A stretch of 63,838 bases of DNA, taken from contig CALQIT020000010.1 of the NCBI GenBank assembly GCA_943330705.2, positions 1 to 63,838 on the forward strand, read 5' to 3'. The notes under the pieces were generated by a model. It made no database searches. It saw only the letters and a list, made by a program, of their open reading frames with translations, and was not told the DNA's origin. Source of the DNA: Streptomyces griseus. GTDB taxonomy: Bacteria; Bdellovibrionota; Bdellovibrionia; Bdellovibrionales; Bdellovibrionaceae. A program made the position numbers and the translations under genes. Each line of letters starts with the position of its first letter. The stretch's first letter is position 1. This document shows, one piece after another, positions 16,688-24,579 of this stretch.

Positions 16688-16729
16688 ATTTTATCAAAAG
16701 TGGGAAAAATGTCAAGTGGGAATTCCCAC
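16688..16729 (-). promoter_or_regulatory. Promoter and palindromic operator of the AbrB-like/RelE module
   Basis: Minus strand: perfect -35 TTGACA (16710-16715), 16-nt spacer, -10 TAAAAT (16688-16693), start codon 7 nt further. The 14-bp perfect palindrome GTGGGAATTCCCAC (16716-16729) abuts the -35 box and a third half-site gtggga (16700-16705) lies in the spacer. This is the layout of an autorepressed toxin-antitoxin operon. Confidence 0.7.
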
Positions 16730-16921
16730 AAAAAATGTTTCGTAAAGCGAATAGGTTCGATTTGGGAAAGATTAACAGGGCTTTTTAGCTGCCTCATATG
16801 GCGGCTATGGTACGAATGAATTTGTGAGCCTGAATATAAGGCTCCTAGATTTGTTACAGGACTAGGATAGGATAGGTTGAATTTTACTGACCGCAGCTGC
16901 AGAGTTCAGGAGACTCATATA

Positions 16922-17269
16922 ATGGGATCCAAACGTAATCCAGGTCCGCATTACGTCATGTTCTTAATCATTGCCGCCTCTGGTGTCGGGGCGCTGCGCC
17001 TACTTAAGGAATACGAAACCCAAATCTCGGCATTGCTCCCTCCGACTGATCCTGCACTTTTTTTCCTCGGGATTGTTTTACTCCTGTTCTCCGTTGTTTT
17101 TTTTCTGACTTTCATTTCATTCCCTGGAGCAATCGTTCTTAAGCTACTTGGGTTCAAGAAACGAGATGTTATGAACATGATGTTTGAGGTTCGTTCCAAC
17201 AGCCGATATCTCCGTTGGTGGGATGAGTGGATGATAGAATGGCTTAATTATCTGTATGGCAATTCATAA
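16922..17269 (+). CDS. Small membrane protein, two TM segments
   Basis: 115 residues. Two hydrophobic helices (about 11-29 and 47-70) separated by a short loop, then a basic and Trp-rich tail YLRWWDEWMIEWLNYLYG. ATG 16922 follows CAGGAG at a long spacing; a TTG start at 16877 is possible. Not recognised. It lies in the accessory island downstream of, and divergent from, the AbrB-like/RelE operon. Confidence 0.5.
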   Translation: MGSKRNPGPHYVMFLIIAASGVGALRLLKEYETQISALLPPTDPALFFLGIVLLLFSVVFFLTFISFPGAIVLKLLGFKKRDVMNMMFEVRSNSRYLRWWDEWMIEWLNYLYGNS

Positions 17270-17280
17270 ACCTGGAATGA

Positions 17281-17322
17281 GCATCCGTTCAAACGTAAGC
17301 AAAGCTAACTTTAACTGATCGA
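17281..17322. repeat. 42-bp dispersed repeat (second copy 18944-18985)
   Basis: gcatccgttcaaa, four variable bases, agc(a/g)aagctaact and ttaactgatcga recur at 18944-18985 in the same orientation and at the same length. Each copy follows the stop of a small plus-strand gene (at 17269 and at 18920), so it may be a shared 3' segment carried with duplicated blocks. Confidence 0.75.
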
Positions 17323-17342
17323 CTTTTAATTTGAGATCTCTC

Positions 17343-17434
17343 AACCAAAGCTCCACTGCAAGCATGCACTTTGCCAAAAATCAAACGGCCCACGCGCAAA
17401 CCCAAGAAGTGGATTCAGAAAAATCAGAATAATG
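17343..17434 (-). pseudogene. Fragment of the serine protease gene
   Basis: Nearly identical to 13661-13794, the part of the protease gene that codes for the signal peptide and the strand before the catalytic His, but lacking about 42 bp between the short repeats (c)ccgcaaa and gcgcaaac. It reads LNPLLGFAR in one frame and RVGRLIFGKVHACSGAL in another. The rest of the gene is absent. It shows that the island grew by partial duplication. Confidence 0.85.
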
Positions 17435-17627
17435 TGATAGCGAAATGTAGATTGTCATGCAGGCGAACTCAGGCCTGTGGCTATACTTGAACTAAAGGCT
17501 TATCCGGATCCCAAAATCTTAATACGCAATGATCTGATCAAATTCATGGGCGCTTAAAAAGTACAGTAAAAATAGCGCAATATCTGGGATGCAGCCAAAC
17601 CCATGCTTGGGCAAAGCTAAATTCTGA

Positions 17628-17942
17628 CTAAGCCGCAAGAGAGCGAATGACAGCAGAAATTGTTGAAAGCTCCGGATTAAATTCTTTATTTGGGTCCATG
17701 AGGTCGTAAAGAGTTCGACGACCAATTCCAGCTCTTTTGGCAACTTCCGATTTATTAACTGTCATAAGATGGGCTACCAAAACCTCACGAAAAGAATCTG
17801 TGTCCCCACTTTTAATACAATCTAACAAAGTCTCTGCGACAAGATGAGAATTTTTTAATTCTTTACTTGTGAAGGGTTCGTGTACCCTCAAGGACTTCGT
17901 CCCTGATTTTTTTTGCTTTTTTGATGTCACGACTTTGGCCAT
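17628..17942 (-). CDS. HTH antitoxin, HigA-like (copy 2)
   Basis: 104 residues. Same layout as the protein at 14995-15303: MAKV, a basic start, then VNKSEVAKRAGIGRRTLYDLM and FNPELSTISAVIRSLAA. The ATG at 17942 has GGAGG 8 nt upstream. Its first 80 nt overlap the toxin 3' end in another frame. It should neutralise and co-repress the toxin encoded just upstream. Confidence 0.88.
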   Translation of the reverse strand: MAKVVTSKKQKKSGTKSLRVHEPFTSKELKNSHLVAETLLDCIKSGDTDSFREVLVAHLMTVNKSEVAKRAGIGRRTLYDLMDPNKEFNPELSTISAVIRSLAA

Positions 17943-18177
17943 TTTTATTTCCTCCGTAAAGGGCAACCACAACGGCATTGCCCCACATAAATGTATAAAC
18001 TCTGATCCCGTTAAGCCACTTCAGTTCAATAAGCCCTTCAAAACGTTTATGACTTCCAAAATGACCCAGTGAAATTAAATCTAGGCGTGCTTTGATGATG
18101 GTTCGTGTCTTAGGTTGCTGCTCATTCAGCCAAGATTCAAATTCATCTGTTTTTAGCAAATCGAACTTAGCAGTCAT
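17863..18177 (-). CDS. HigB/RelE-like toxin (copy 2, intact)
   Basis: 104 residues: MTAKFDLLKTDEFESWL, KARLDLISLGHFGSHKRFEG, LIELKWLNGIRVYTF and GGNKNGQSRDIKKAK, the phage-derived Gp49-like/HigB type of toxin encoded before its antitoxin. The start at 18177 fits the promoter at 18184-18213; an upstream extension of the frame is not needed. It is the intact counterpart of the broken toxin at 15239-15482. Confidence 0.87.
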   Translation of the reverse strand: MTAKFDLLKTDEFESWLNEQQPKTRTIIKARLDLISLGHFGSHKRFEGLIELKWLNGIRVYTFMWGNAVVVALYGGNKNGQSRDIKKAKKIRDEVLEGTRTLHK

Positions 18178-18183
18178 ATTCTT

Positions 18184-18213
18184 ATTGTGCGGTATAATGC
18201 GCATATTTGTCAA
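18184..18213 (-). promoter_or_regulatory. Promoter of toxin-antitoxin copy 2
   Basis: Minus strand: perfect TTGACA (18208-18213), 18-nt spacer, CACAAT (18184-18189), then the toxin ATG at 18177. The spacer has TGCG and CGCA half-sites as in copy 1. A -10-like TATAAT on the plus strand lies inside the same spacer. Confidence 0.45.
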
Positions 18214-18261
18214 TAGCGAACTCAGGCTTATTTTTATATTTGAAGTAGCGGCTGATCCTGA

Positions 18262-18355
18262 GCCACAAACAGCGGCGAAGAGAACGAAGCCCATCTAAAT
18301 AATAGGCTCATCTGCCGCTACCATCGGTCATTTTCGATTCCGGGGGCCCAATTCA
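18262..18355. repeat. 94-bp dispersed repeat, copy B
   Basis: Counterpart of 13907-14000, about 81 percent identical without gaps. Here it is followed after 33 bp by the 21-bp segment (18389-18409) which in the other locus lies 965 bp away, beyond the ORF6N gene. The 311-bp gap that holds it has no other gene. Confidence 0.75.
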
Positions 18356-18452
18356 GGGAGGCCCCAGAGAGCAAGTCTTCTAACTAACCCAAGGCACTGC
18401 AGAAGGCTTTGTTGATCAGAGCTGTCCATGGTCTTTGCGTCAATGCTCTGCC

Positions 18453-18481
18453 TTGTAAATTGAAAACTGCCACCATATAAT
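18453..18481 (+). promoter_or_regulatory. Promoter for a possibly leaderless gene
   Basis: TTGTAA (18453-18458), 17-nt spacer and a perfect TATAAT (18476-18481). Transcription would begin about at the ATG at 18489, giving an mRNA with little or no leader. Confidence 0.5.
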
Positions 18482-18488
18482 TTGTTCC

Positions 18489-18920
18489 ATGAGAACAATA
18501 ATTCGAAGTTTTGTGTCGTTGCCTTTGATTTGCACCATATTCTGTCTCTCTGTATTTGCAGCGGAAGACGAGGCCACGAAAATAAAAATGCTTCGAGATT
18601 GCGTTCCGGCCAAAACAACAATGCCAGATCCGGCTGCGGCGGCCCTGCGAGGCGCAGGATTCGGGAACAAGTCCGCTCCACAGGTGATGGTGACAACTGA
18701 AGTGATTGGCAAAAAGGGTGAAAATTGCTCGGTGAAATATACCTACACGGGTGGTAATCGTCCCAAGCCTATGATTCTGGATTGCGAGTATTCACCTGAA
18801 ACGATTCGTTTGATGTCCAACTCTGGCCATATGCAGTCACAGAAAATTTCTTTTTCTACAAAAGGGCTAAAAGATCCCCTGACAAAGAGGACGGAGGAAG
18901 AATGCAGACCTCGGAACTGA
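18489..18920 (+). CDS. Small secreted hypothetical protein
   Basis: 143 residues. Sec signal peptide 1-24 (ending VFA) with a Cys at 15 that is not in a typical lipobox. The mature part has four Cys (near 38, 80, 99 and 139) that could form disulfides, and a central beta segment GENCSVKYTYTGGNRPKP. Not recognised. No Shine-Dalgarno site is visible, which agrees with the promoter only 7 nt upstream. Confidence 0.6.
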   Translation: MRTIIRSFVSLPLICTIFCLSVFAAEDEATKIKMLRDCVPAKTTMPDPAAAALRGAGFGNKSAPQVMVTTEVIGKKGENCSVKYTYTGGNRPKPMILDCEYSPETIRLMSNSGHMQSQKISFSTKGLKDPLTKRTEEECRPRN

Positions 18921-19026
18921 TACCAGTTCAAACCACTTCCTTCGCATCCGTTCAAAGATCAGCGAAGCTAACTTTAACTGATCGAAAACAGTGCAAGTCA
19001 CAATTCATTTGAATGCAAGTCGACTA

Positions 19027-19209
19027 ATGACCACCCCAACGCCGCAAGTTGTACCACACTTTGATTTGGCGATGTTTGAACTAGTGGAGAAGATTGCGAG
19101 CGAAACGATTCAGGACTCCACTAAAAATCTGAAGCAAACGATACTTAAGGCCTTTTCTGAGTTTAACCAATCGATCCGCAAAGCAGACAATTCAATCCTT
19201 AGACCGTAG
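19027..19209 (+). CDS. Possible small helical protein
   Basis: 60 residues from ATG 19027 (a GTG at 18991 would add 12). Amphipathic helices FDLAMFELVEKIASETIQ and KQTILKAFSEFNQSIRKA. No ribosome site is clear. Its 3' end runs into the left arm of the inverted-repeat element at 19191, so its last codons come from that element. May not be a real gene. Confidence 0.3.
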   Translation: MTTPTPQVVPHFDLAMFELVEKIASETIQDSTKNLKQTILKAFSEFNQSIRKADNSILRP

Positions 19210-19340
19210 GGATTTTGTGCAAAGTTATTTGACAGTGGGCTCGGCCCGGCAGGATGCCGTATTCTGGCCGCGTGAGGGCAAGGATGCCCGTCCCGCTGGC
19301 GAATAGCTTTGCACAAAATCCCTACGGTTTAAGGATTGAA
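19191..19340. repeat. 150-bp element with 34-bp terminal inverted repeats
   Basis: Arms 19191-19224 and 19307-19340 are inverted repeats with 33 of 34 bases matching. The 82-bp core is GC-rich with repeated aggatgcc blocks, unlike its surroundings. It lies between a convergent small ORF and the fliA stop at 19345. It has the form of a miniature inverted-repeat transposable element or a large REP/terminator structure. No clear target-site duplication was seen. Confidence 0.75.
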
Positions 19341-19344
19341 GGCC

Positions 19345-20148
19345 CTAAGTAATGTCTAATTCCCCAGTGCCAAGAACCTGAGTCAGCTTTGCCCGAAGGC
19401 GCGAGACAGCTTGCGCATGTAGTTGGGAAACTCGACTTTCAGTAACTCGTAAAACCCGGCCGATCTCTTTTAAATTGAGATCCTCGTAATAATAAAGGGA
19501 AAGAACCAAGCGTTGGCGCTCAGGCAGTTCTTCAATTGCATGAGTGACGGTTTCTTTAACAGTCTTTACGTTTAGCTGGTTGAAGGGATTGGCAAGCTTA
19601 CAGCCCTCTAGAATATTTAGGATCGATTTTTTGTCGACGTTACTAAAGGTCTGGGCCTCATCAATTGAAAGCAAGCTAACTGGACGGACCTGACTTATCA
19701 AATCATGGAATTCATCAATTGTGCAGTTCAGGGCGACGGCAACTTCTTCTTCGGTTGCGATCCGACCTAGCTCGGACTCAAGATGAACCACTGTTTTATC
19801 CAGCAATTTGGCTTTATCGCGAATTGATCTGGGAACCCAGTCTTGGGCCCTTAGTTCATCAAGTATCGCTCCGCGAATTCGAAACTCTGCATAGGTCTTA
19901 AATTTATTGTCACGGGTCGGATCGTATTTCTCGATCGCATCCATTAGGCCAATGACTCCGCTGGAAATCAAGTCATCCAACTCGATATTCGCTGGCAAGC
20001 GCACCGCAATTTTTTGCGCAATAAACTTGATCAACGGGGCATATTCAAGGATGACTTTGTCCTTGTCCTGCTGGGTCAGCTTTTTGGGATCTTTTGGTTC
20101 CTTGTACTCATTATTATATTTCCTAACCACAGCCGAATTCTTCGCCAT
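19345..20148 (-). CDS. fliA: Flagellar sigma factor sigma-28
   Basis: 267 residues. Directs transcription of late flagellar and motility genes. Region 2 reads LPANIELDDLISSGVIGLMDAIEKYDPTRD (in parts) and KFKTYAEFRIRGAILDELRAQDWVPRS, the FliA/WhiG signature; region 4 is ERQRLVLSLYYYEDLNLKEIG and ESRVSQLHAQAVSRL. The ATG 20148 follows GGGGTGG; a GTG three codons upstream is possible. Last gene of the flagellar operon, 64 bp after flhG. No obvious flgM partner lies beside it. Confidence 0.96.
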   Translation of the reverse strand: MAKNSAVVRKYNNEYKEPKDPKKLTQQDKDKVILEYAPLIKFIAQKIAVRLPANIELDDLISSGVIGLMDAIEKYDPTRDNKFKTYAEFRIRGAILDELRAQDWVPRSIRDKAKLLDKTVVHLESELGRIATEEEVAVALNCTIDEFHDLISQVRPVSLLSIDEAQTFSNVDKKSILNILEGCKLANPFNQLNVKTVKETVTHAIEELPERQRLVLSLYYYEDLNLKEIGRVLRVTESRVSQLHAQAVSRLRAKLTQVLGTGELDIT

Positions 20149-20212
20149 GCATCCCACCCCTCGATACTTGTTAGTCTATCAAAGACATTCAACTACTAAA
20201 AGTCCTAATCAG

Positions 20213-21037
20213 TTAAGCTACACCCACGACCTGCTCCCAGAAGAACTGGATGCCAGCCTTGTTGTCCGTCGAGGCCAGGGCCTTCTCCAACCTTTGGGAA
20301 ATACTCAGCAAGTGGCGAAAAGAATCACTTTGCGGCTCGTGCTTCATAATGAGACGCTGGTTTTGTGTGGACTTTTTGATCAATTGATCGGCGGGAATTG
20401 ATCCCCAATAATCTAGACCAATGTACAAGAAGCGATTCACGACTTCAGAAAATCGATTGAACAAAGAAATACCCTCGACCTCGTCTCGGACTTGGTTGCA
20501 GATAATTGAAAACTTGGTCTCTTTGTACTCTTTATTCAATACTTTGATCAAAGCGTACGAATCCGCAAGAGAAGAAGGGTCTGGAGTTATGATCACTGTG
20601 GAAACTTGAGCCGCAGCATTCAGATAGAGAACATTATCGGAAATCCCGGGCGCGGTATCAATCAATAGATAGTCATACTGATATTCAAGTTCAGCAACGG
20701 CCCCCATTAAAGCGCGCCGTTCGAAAGCATTCAGGCGATTTAATTCAACCACCCCAGAGCCACCGGAAATCAATGAGATATTTGGAGCCAATGGGGTAAT
20801 CACTTCTGAAATTTCCCGTTGTCCATGCAGAACATCCAAAATATTCCCAACAGCTTTGGTGCCAAACATAATGTCTACATTTGCCATGCCCAAATCGCCG
20901 TCAAAGATCAGAACCCTTTTGCCCCGGACGGCCAACGAATAGGCCATGTTTGCGACCAGCGTCGTCTTGCCGACCCCACCTTTTCCTGAAGTTATACTCA
21001 CTGTTTTAGTGCAGCCGTGGATACGTGATGCCGACAT
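20213..21037 (-). CDS. flhG: MinD-like ATPase FlhG (FleN)
   Basis: 274 residues. Controls flagellar number together with FlhF and antagonises the master regulator in polar flagellates. Deviant Walker A SGKGGVGKTTLVANMA at residues 17-32, DGDLGMANVDIMFG at 46-59, and Walker B YDYLLIDTAPG. A C-terminal helix probably serves as the membrane-targeting segment. Starts one base after the flhF stop. Confidence 0.95.
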   Translation of the reverse strand: MSASRIHGCTKTVSITSGKGGVGKTTLVANMAYSLAVRGKRVLIFDGDLGMANVDIMFGTKAVGNILDVLHGQREISEVITPLAPNISLISGGSGVVELNRLNAFERRALMGAVAELEYQYDYLLIDTAPGISDNVLYLNAAAQVSTVIITPDPSSLADSYALIKVLNKEYKETKFSIICNQVRDEVEGISLFNRFSEVVNRFLYIGLDYWGSIPADQLIKKSTQNQRLIMKHEPQSDSFRHLLSISQRLEKALASTDNKAGIQFFWEQVVGVA

Positions 21038-21038
21038 G

Positions 21039-22487
21039 TTATACCTGCTCTTTCTTCACTTTAGTCAATTTGAAGATCAAATCTAGAAGTCTTTCTTTTG
21101 TCGCGACCTCGAAGTCCTCTGGCACCCGACTGCCAATACCGAATGAATGCAAAGGAACTTCAAATCGTCGCATAAAATTATAGATGTTTCCGTGCTGTAC
21201 GGATTCGTCTAGGCTGGTAAAAATAACGTCTTTGTAGTTAAGAACTTTAAAACGTCTGCCTATTTCCGAAAGGTCTGAATCCTTAGCTAACGAAGATAGT
21301 ACCAAGTGAATCTGGGTCCCCATCTCATCCGGAGGAAGCAACGACTTTACCTGGGAAATTTCATTCACTGACTTTAAGCTTACCCCTGGAAAATCAACTA
21401 AAACGTGATCGTACTTTGCCAGCGCCGGAGCAACGCTGACCCAGTCTTCTTTGCTGCGAATGGATGCAAATGGCACATTTAAGATCTGTGCATATATCTT
21501 TAGCTGTTCTCCAGCGCCGACTTTGAAGGTGTCGGTTGTCAGTATTGCCACTCGTTTGTTTTCCTTTACAACCAGATGACTTGCCAGCTTGATCAGTGTT
21601 GCGGTTTTGCCAGTTCCAGAAGGTCCTACGAACACCTGCATCTTTGCCAGATTTTTTTCGCGGCTAATAATTGTGGACTCGAGAATAAATTTTGCGACCC
21701 AAGCGTCTACCAAGGCCTTGTTTTTTAAGCGCGTTGGTGACATATTTTCTTGAGCTAAGTTTAGAATTTGTGCTGCAATTTCTGACGTTACTCCGGCTGC
21801 CGTTAGCTTTTCAAACATATGAGTGACTTCATAAGTCAGTCCATAGTCAGCCCCCGGATGCGAACCTGTCATCGACTGAGGGACGGTTTGAAATCCCGAT
21901 ATAACTTGCTTTAGATTTGCGATTTCACCTTTAAGAGCTTTTATCTCTACCGATTCAGCGAGGTGAGTATTCGCACTGGCTTGCGATACTGCGCCTGATA
22001 CTGTGGCTTGCGATACTGCGGCTTGAGCGGCAGGTGGCGACCAAGCGCCTGTGGACTGCATAGTATTCCAGGCACGTTCTGCCGCTGAACGAATTCTTTG
22101 GCCTGCAGGAGTCGACTGTCCGGCCTCTAGCATTTGCTCGTCATCGATATCGATGTAGCGTCGCTGGGTGATCGCTGGACGCTCGCCACGATTCTTTTCA
22201 TCCGAGTAAGTCGATACCATTTTTTCAATGACTTGCTTTTGAACCCGAGCAGAACTTTTTTGCAATCGTTCTTTGTCTTCCACTTTCAAGCGGGACTCAG
22301 TAAATTTTTTTCGATGAAGTGTTTCTTCACTAACTGCAGCGGTGATTTCGACACTTCCTTCGCCGACCAGACCGTAGCTCTTTTTATTGTCTCGCGCACT
22401 TAGAATAATGGCATCAGGACCCAATTGGGTTTTTACCATCTCTAAAGCTTCTTTCATTGTGCGGGCTTCAAATTTCTTAACTTGCAT
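21039..22487 (-). CDS. flhF: SRP-family GTPase FlhF
   Basis: 482 residues. Places the flagellum at the cell pole. N-terminal basic domain (MQVKKFEARTMKEALEMVKTQ), a low-complexity Ala/Ser/Gln linker (about 125-175), then the NG domains with G1 VGPSGTGKTATLIKLA near 289 and the later GTPase motifs. Overlaps the flhA 3' end by 11 nt. A single polar flagellum is expected, as in Bdellovibrio. Confidence 0.95.
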   Translation of the reverse strand: MQVKKFEARTMKEALEMVKTQLGPDAIILSARDNKKSYGLVGEGSVEITAAVSEETLHRKKFTESRLKVEDKERLQKSSARVQKQVIEKMVSTYSDEKNRGERPAITQRRYIDIDDEQMLEAGQSTPAGQRIRSAAERAWNTMQSTGAWSPPAAQAAVSQATVSGAVSQASANTHLAESVEIKALKGEIANLKQVISGFQTVPQSMTGSHPGADYGLTYEVTHMFEKLTAAGVTSEIAAQILNLAQENMSPTRLKNKALVDAWVAKFILESTIISREKNLAKMQVFVGPSGTGKTATLIKLASHLVVKENKRVAILTTDTFKVGAGEQLKIYAQILNVPFASIRSKEDWVSVAPALAKYDHVLVDFPGVSLKSVNEISQVKSLLPPDEMGTQIHLVLSSLAKDSDLSEIGRRFKVLNYKDVIFTSLDESVQHGNIYNFMRRFEVPLHSFGIGSRVPEDFEVATKERLLDLIFKLTKVKKEQV

Positions 22488-24579
22488 TGTTCATCTCCAC
22501 AGTTCCTACCGACTTCACATTCGCTTCCGGAGTGATTTCATTATGGGAAAGAACGACAAGTTGTGGAATAAAACGAGATGTGAGTTTGTATAAATGCCGA
22601 CGCGATGTCGGACTGGTCAGCAAAATTGGCTGTCCTGCAATTTCTGGATGACGCTCAACTGTTCCCGCGATTTCGGTAATCAAGCGCTGGGCGGTTTGAG
22701 GATCCATCACCAGTTGAACCCCCTGCTCCGTTTGGATCAAGGAGTTGGCAATCAATTCCTCGATATGAGGATGCAAAGTCATCACGGGAATAAGATTTGT
22801 TTCCCCTGAATACTTGGTACTGATCGACCGCGCCATTGCCCGACGAACGGATTCTGTAAGCACTTCGATGTCCTTGCTCTTGGAAGATTCGTCAGCCAAA
22901 GTTTCAAAAATGGTTCGTAAATCTCGAATGGATACTTGCTCGCGAAGTAGGGATTTAAGAACTCGAACCACACTGCCCAATGGCAACTGATCAGGGACCA
23001 GATCCTCGACGACTTTTGGGTAGGTCTTTTTAAAGTTTTCGATTAGCATCGAGGCCTCTTGTCTACCCAGAAGCTCGTGTGCATGTCCGCGAACAATTTC
23101 TGTTAAATGGGTCGCCATGACTGTTGGCAAATCGACAACCGTATACCCAGCCATTTCAGCCTGTTCTTTTTTACTTGGGTGCACCCACGTCGCATCCAAA
23201 CCAAAGGCAGGCTCCTTGGTTGGAATGCCATCAATCTGTTCCGAAACATGTCCAGGATCCATCGCCAATAGGGAATCGGGCTTTAGAACTCCGCCGCCAA
23301 CCTTGTTGCCTTTAATTAGAACTCGGTACTCACCAGATTGCAGCTGCAGATTATCGCGGATATGCACGCTTGGTACGATGATTCCTAGATCCAATGCGAA
23401 TTGTTTTCTGATACTAACTATTCGCTCGAGCAGATCACCACTATTTGTATCCGAATCAACAATATTGATAAGACCGTAACCAACCTCAAGCTCGACCAAA
23501 TCCAAGGGCAGAAGACCTTCGATATTTTCTTTTTTTGGACCAATAGCGGTTTCTTCAGCCTTGCGTTTCTCGGTGTCGTCAGCCTCTTTCTTATATCGCT
23601 TCACGACCCACGAAAGGCCCCCTAAGAATCCGCCCATGACAACGAATGGCAATGTCGGAAGTCCAGGAACCATTGCTAAAAGGAAAATCACTGCCCCCGA
23701 CACTCCGATGGCACGGGAATTAACAAACAACTGACCGACCATCTCGGTGCCCATATTTTCTTCAGTTCTACCGTTTCGGGTAACCACGATACCAGCGGCC
23801 GTTGAAATAATCAGGGCTGGAATCTGAGACAAAAGTCCATCACCGATGGTCAGCATTGTGTAGTACTGTGCGGCGGTGCCTAAACTCAGACCTTTTTGTA
23901 AGACGCCAATTAATAGGCCGCCGATGATATTTACAATTGTTATGATAATACCGGCAATGGCATCTCCGCGGACAAACTTACTGGCACCATCCATCGATCC
24001 ATAGAAATCTGCTTCCATTTCAATTTCGCGGCGTCGCCGGCGAGCTTCAGTCTCATTGATCATTCCCGCGTTAAGATCCGCATCGATGGACATTTGCTTA
24101 CCTGGCATCGCATCCAAGGTAAACCGGGCGGCAACTTCAGAGACTCTTCCCGAACCCTTGGTGATAACCACGAAATTAATTACAACCAAAATTATAAATA
24201 CGATGGTCCCGATGACGTAGTTATTTCCCACGACAAAGTTTCCGAATGCCGAGATAACGTCACCGGCAGCCTTCTCGCCTTCATGCCCGTGGGTCAAAAT
24301 TATTCTTGTCGTAGCCACATTCAGTGCCAAGCGAAACAGCGTGGTAATCAAGAGCAAAGTCGGAAATACGCTAAACTCTAAGGCCTTCTTGATATAGACC
24401 GATACCAGTAAAATCAAAATACTAAGAGCCAATGAAATAGTTAATGCAATGTCTAGCAAAAACGCCGGCAAGGGAACGATCATCACACTTAAAATCATCA
24501 GCAAGGCAATCGCAATTAAAAGATCGACATTCTTAGTGTACTTTTCAAACCGCTTTACGATAGAAAAAATTTGTTCCAC
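22477..24579 (-). CDS. flhA: Flagellar export gate protein FlhA
   Basis: 700 residues. Multi-pass N-terminal half (about eight TM segments to residue 330) with the FHIPEP signature region RVSEVAARFTLDAMPGKQMS, and a large cytosolic domain that docks export chaperones. Start is GTG, overlapping the flhB stop in the string TAGTG, so translation is coupled. Confidence 0.97.
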   Translation of the reverse strand: MEQIFSIVKRFEKYTKNVDLLIAIALLMILSVMIVPLPAFLLDIALTISLALSILILLVSVYIKKALEFSVFPTLLLITTLFRLALNVATTRIILTHGHEGEKAAGDVISAFGNFVVGNNYVIGTIVFIILVVINFVVITKGSGRVSEVAARFTLDAMPGKQMSIDADLNAGMINETEARRRRREIEMEADFYGSMDGASKFVRGDAIAGIIITIVNIIGGLLIGVLQKGLSLGTAAQYYTMLTIGDGLLSQIPALIISTAAGIVVTRNGRTEENMGTEMVGQLFVNSRAIGVSGAVIFLLAMVPGLPTLPFVVMGGFLGGLSWVVKRYKKEADDTEKRKAEETAIGPKKENIEGLLPLDLVELEVGYGLINIVDSDTNSGDLLERIVSIRKQFALDLGIIVPSVHIRDNLQLQSGEYRVLIKGNKVGGGVLKPDSLLAMDPGHVSEQIDGIPTKEPAFGLDATWVHPSKKEQAEMAGYTVVDLPTVMATHLTEIVRGHAHELLGRQEASMLIENFKKTYPKVVEDLVPDQLPLGSVVRVLKSLLREQVSIRDLRTIFETLADESSKSKDIEVLTESVRRAMARSISTKYSGETNLIPVMTLHPHIEELIANSLIQTEQGVQLVMDPQTAQRLITEIAGTVERHPEIAGQPILLTSPTSRRHLYKLTSRFIPQLVVLSHNEITPEANVKSVGTVEMNNAS

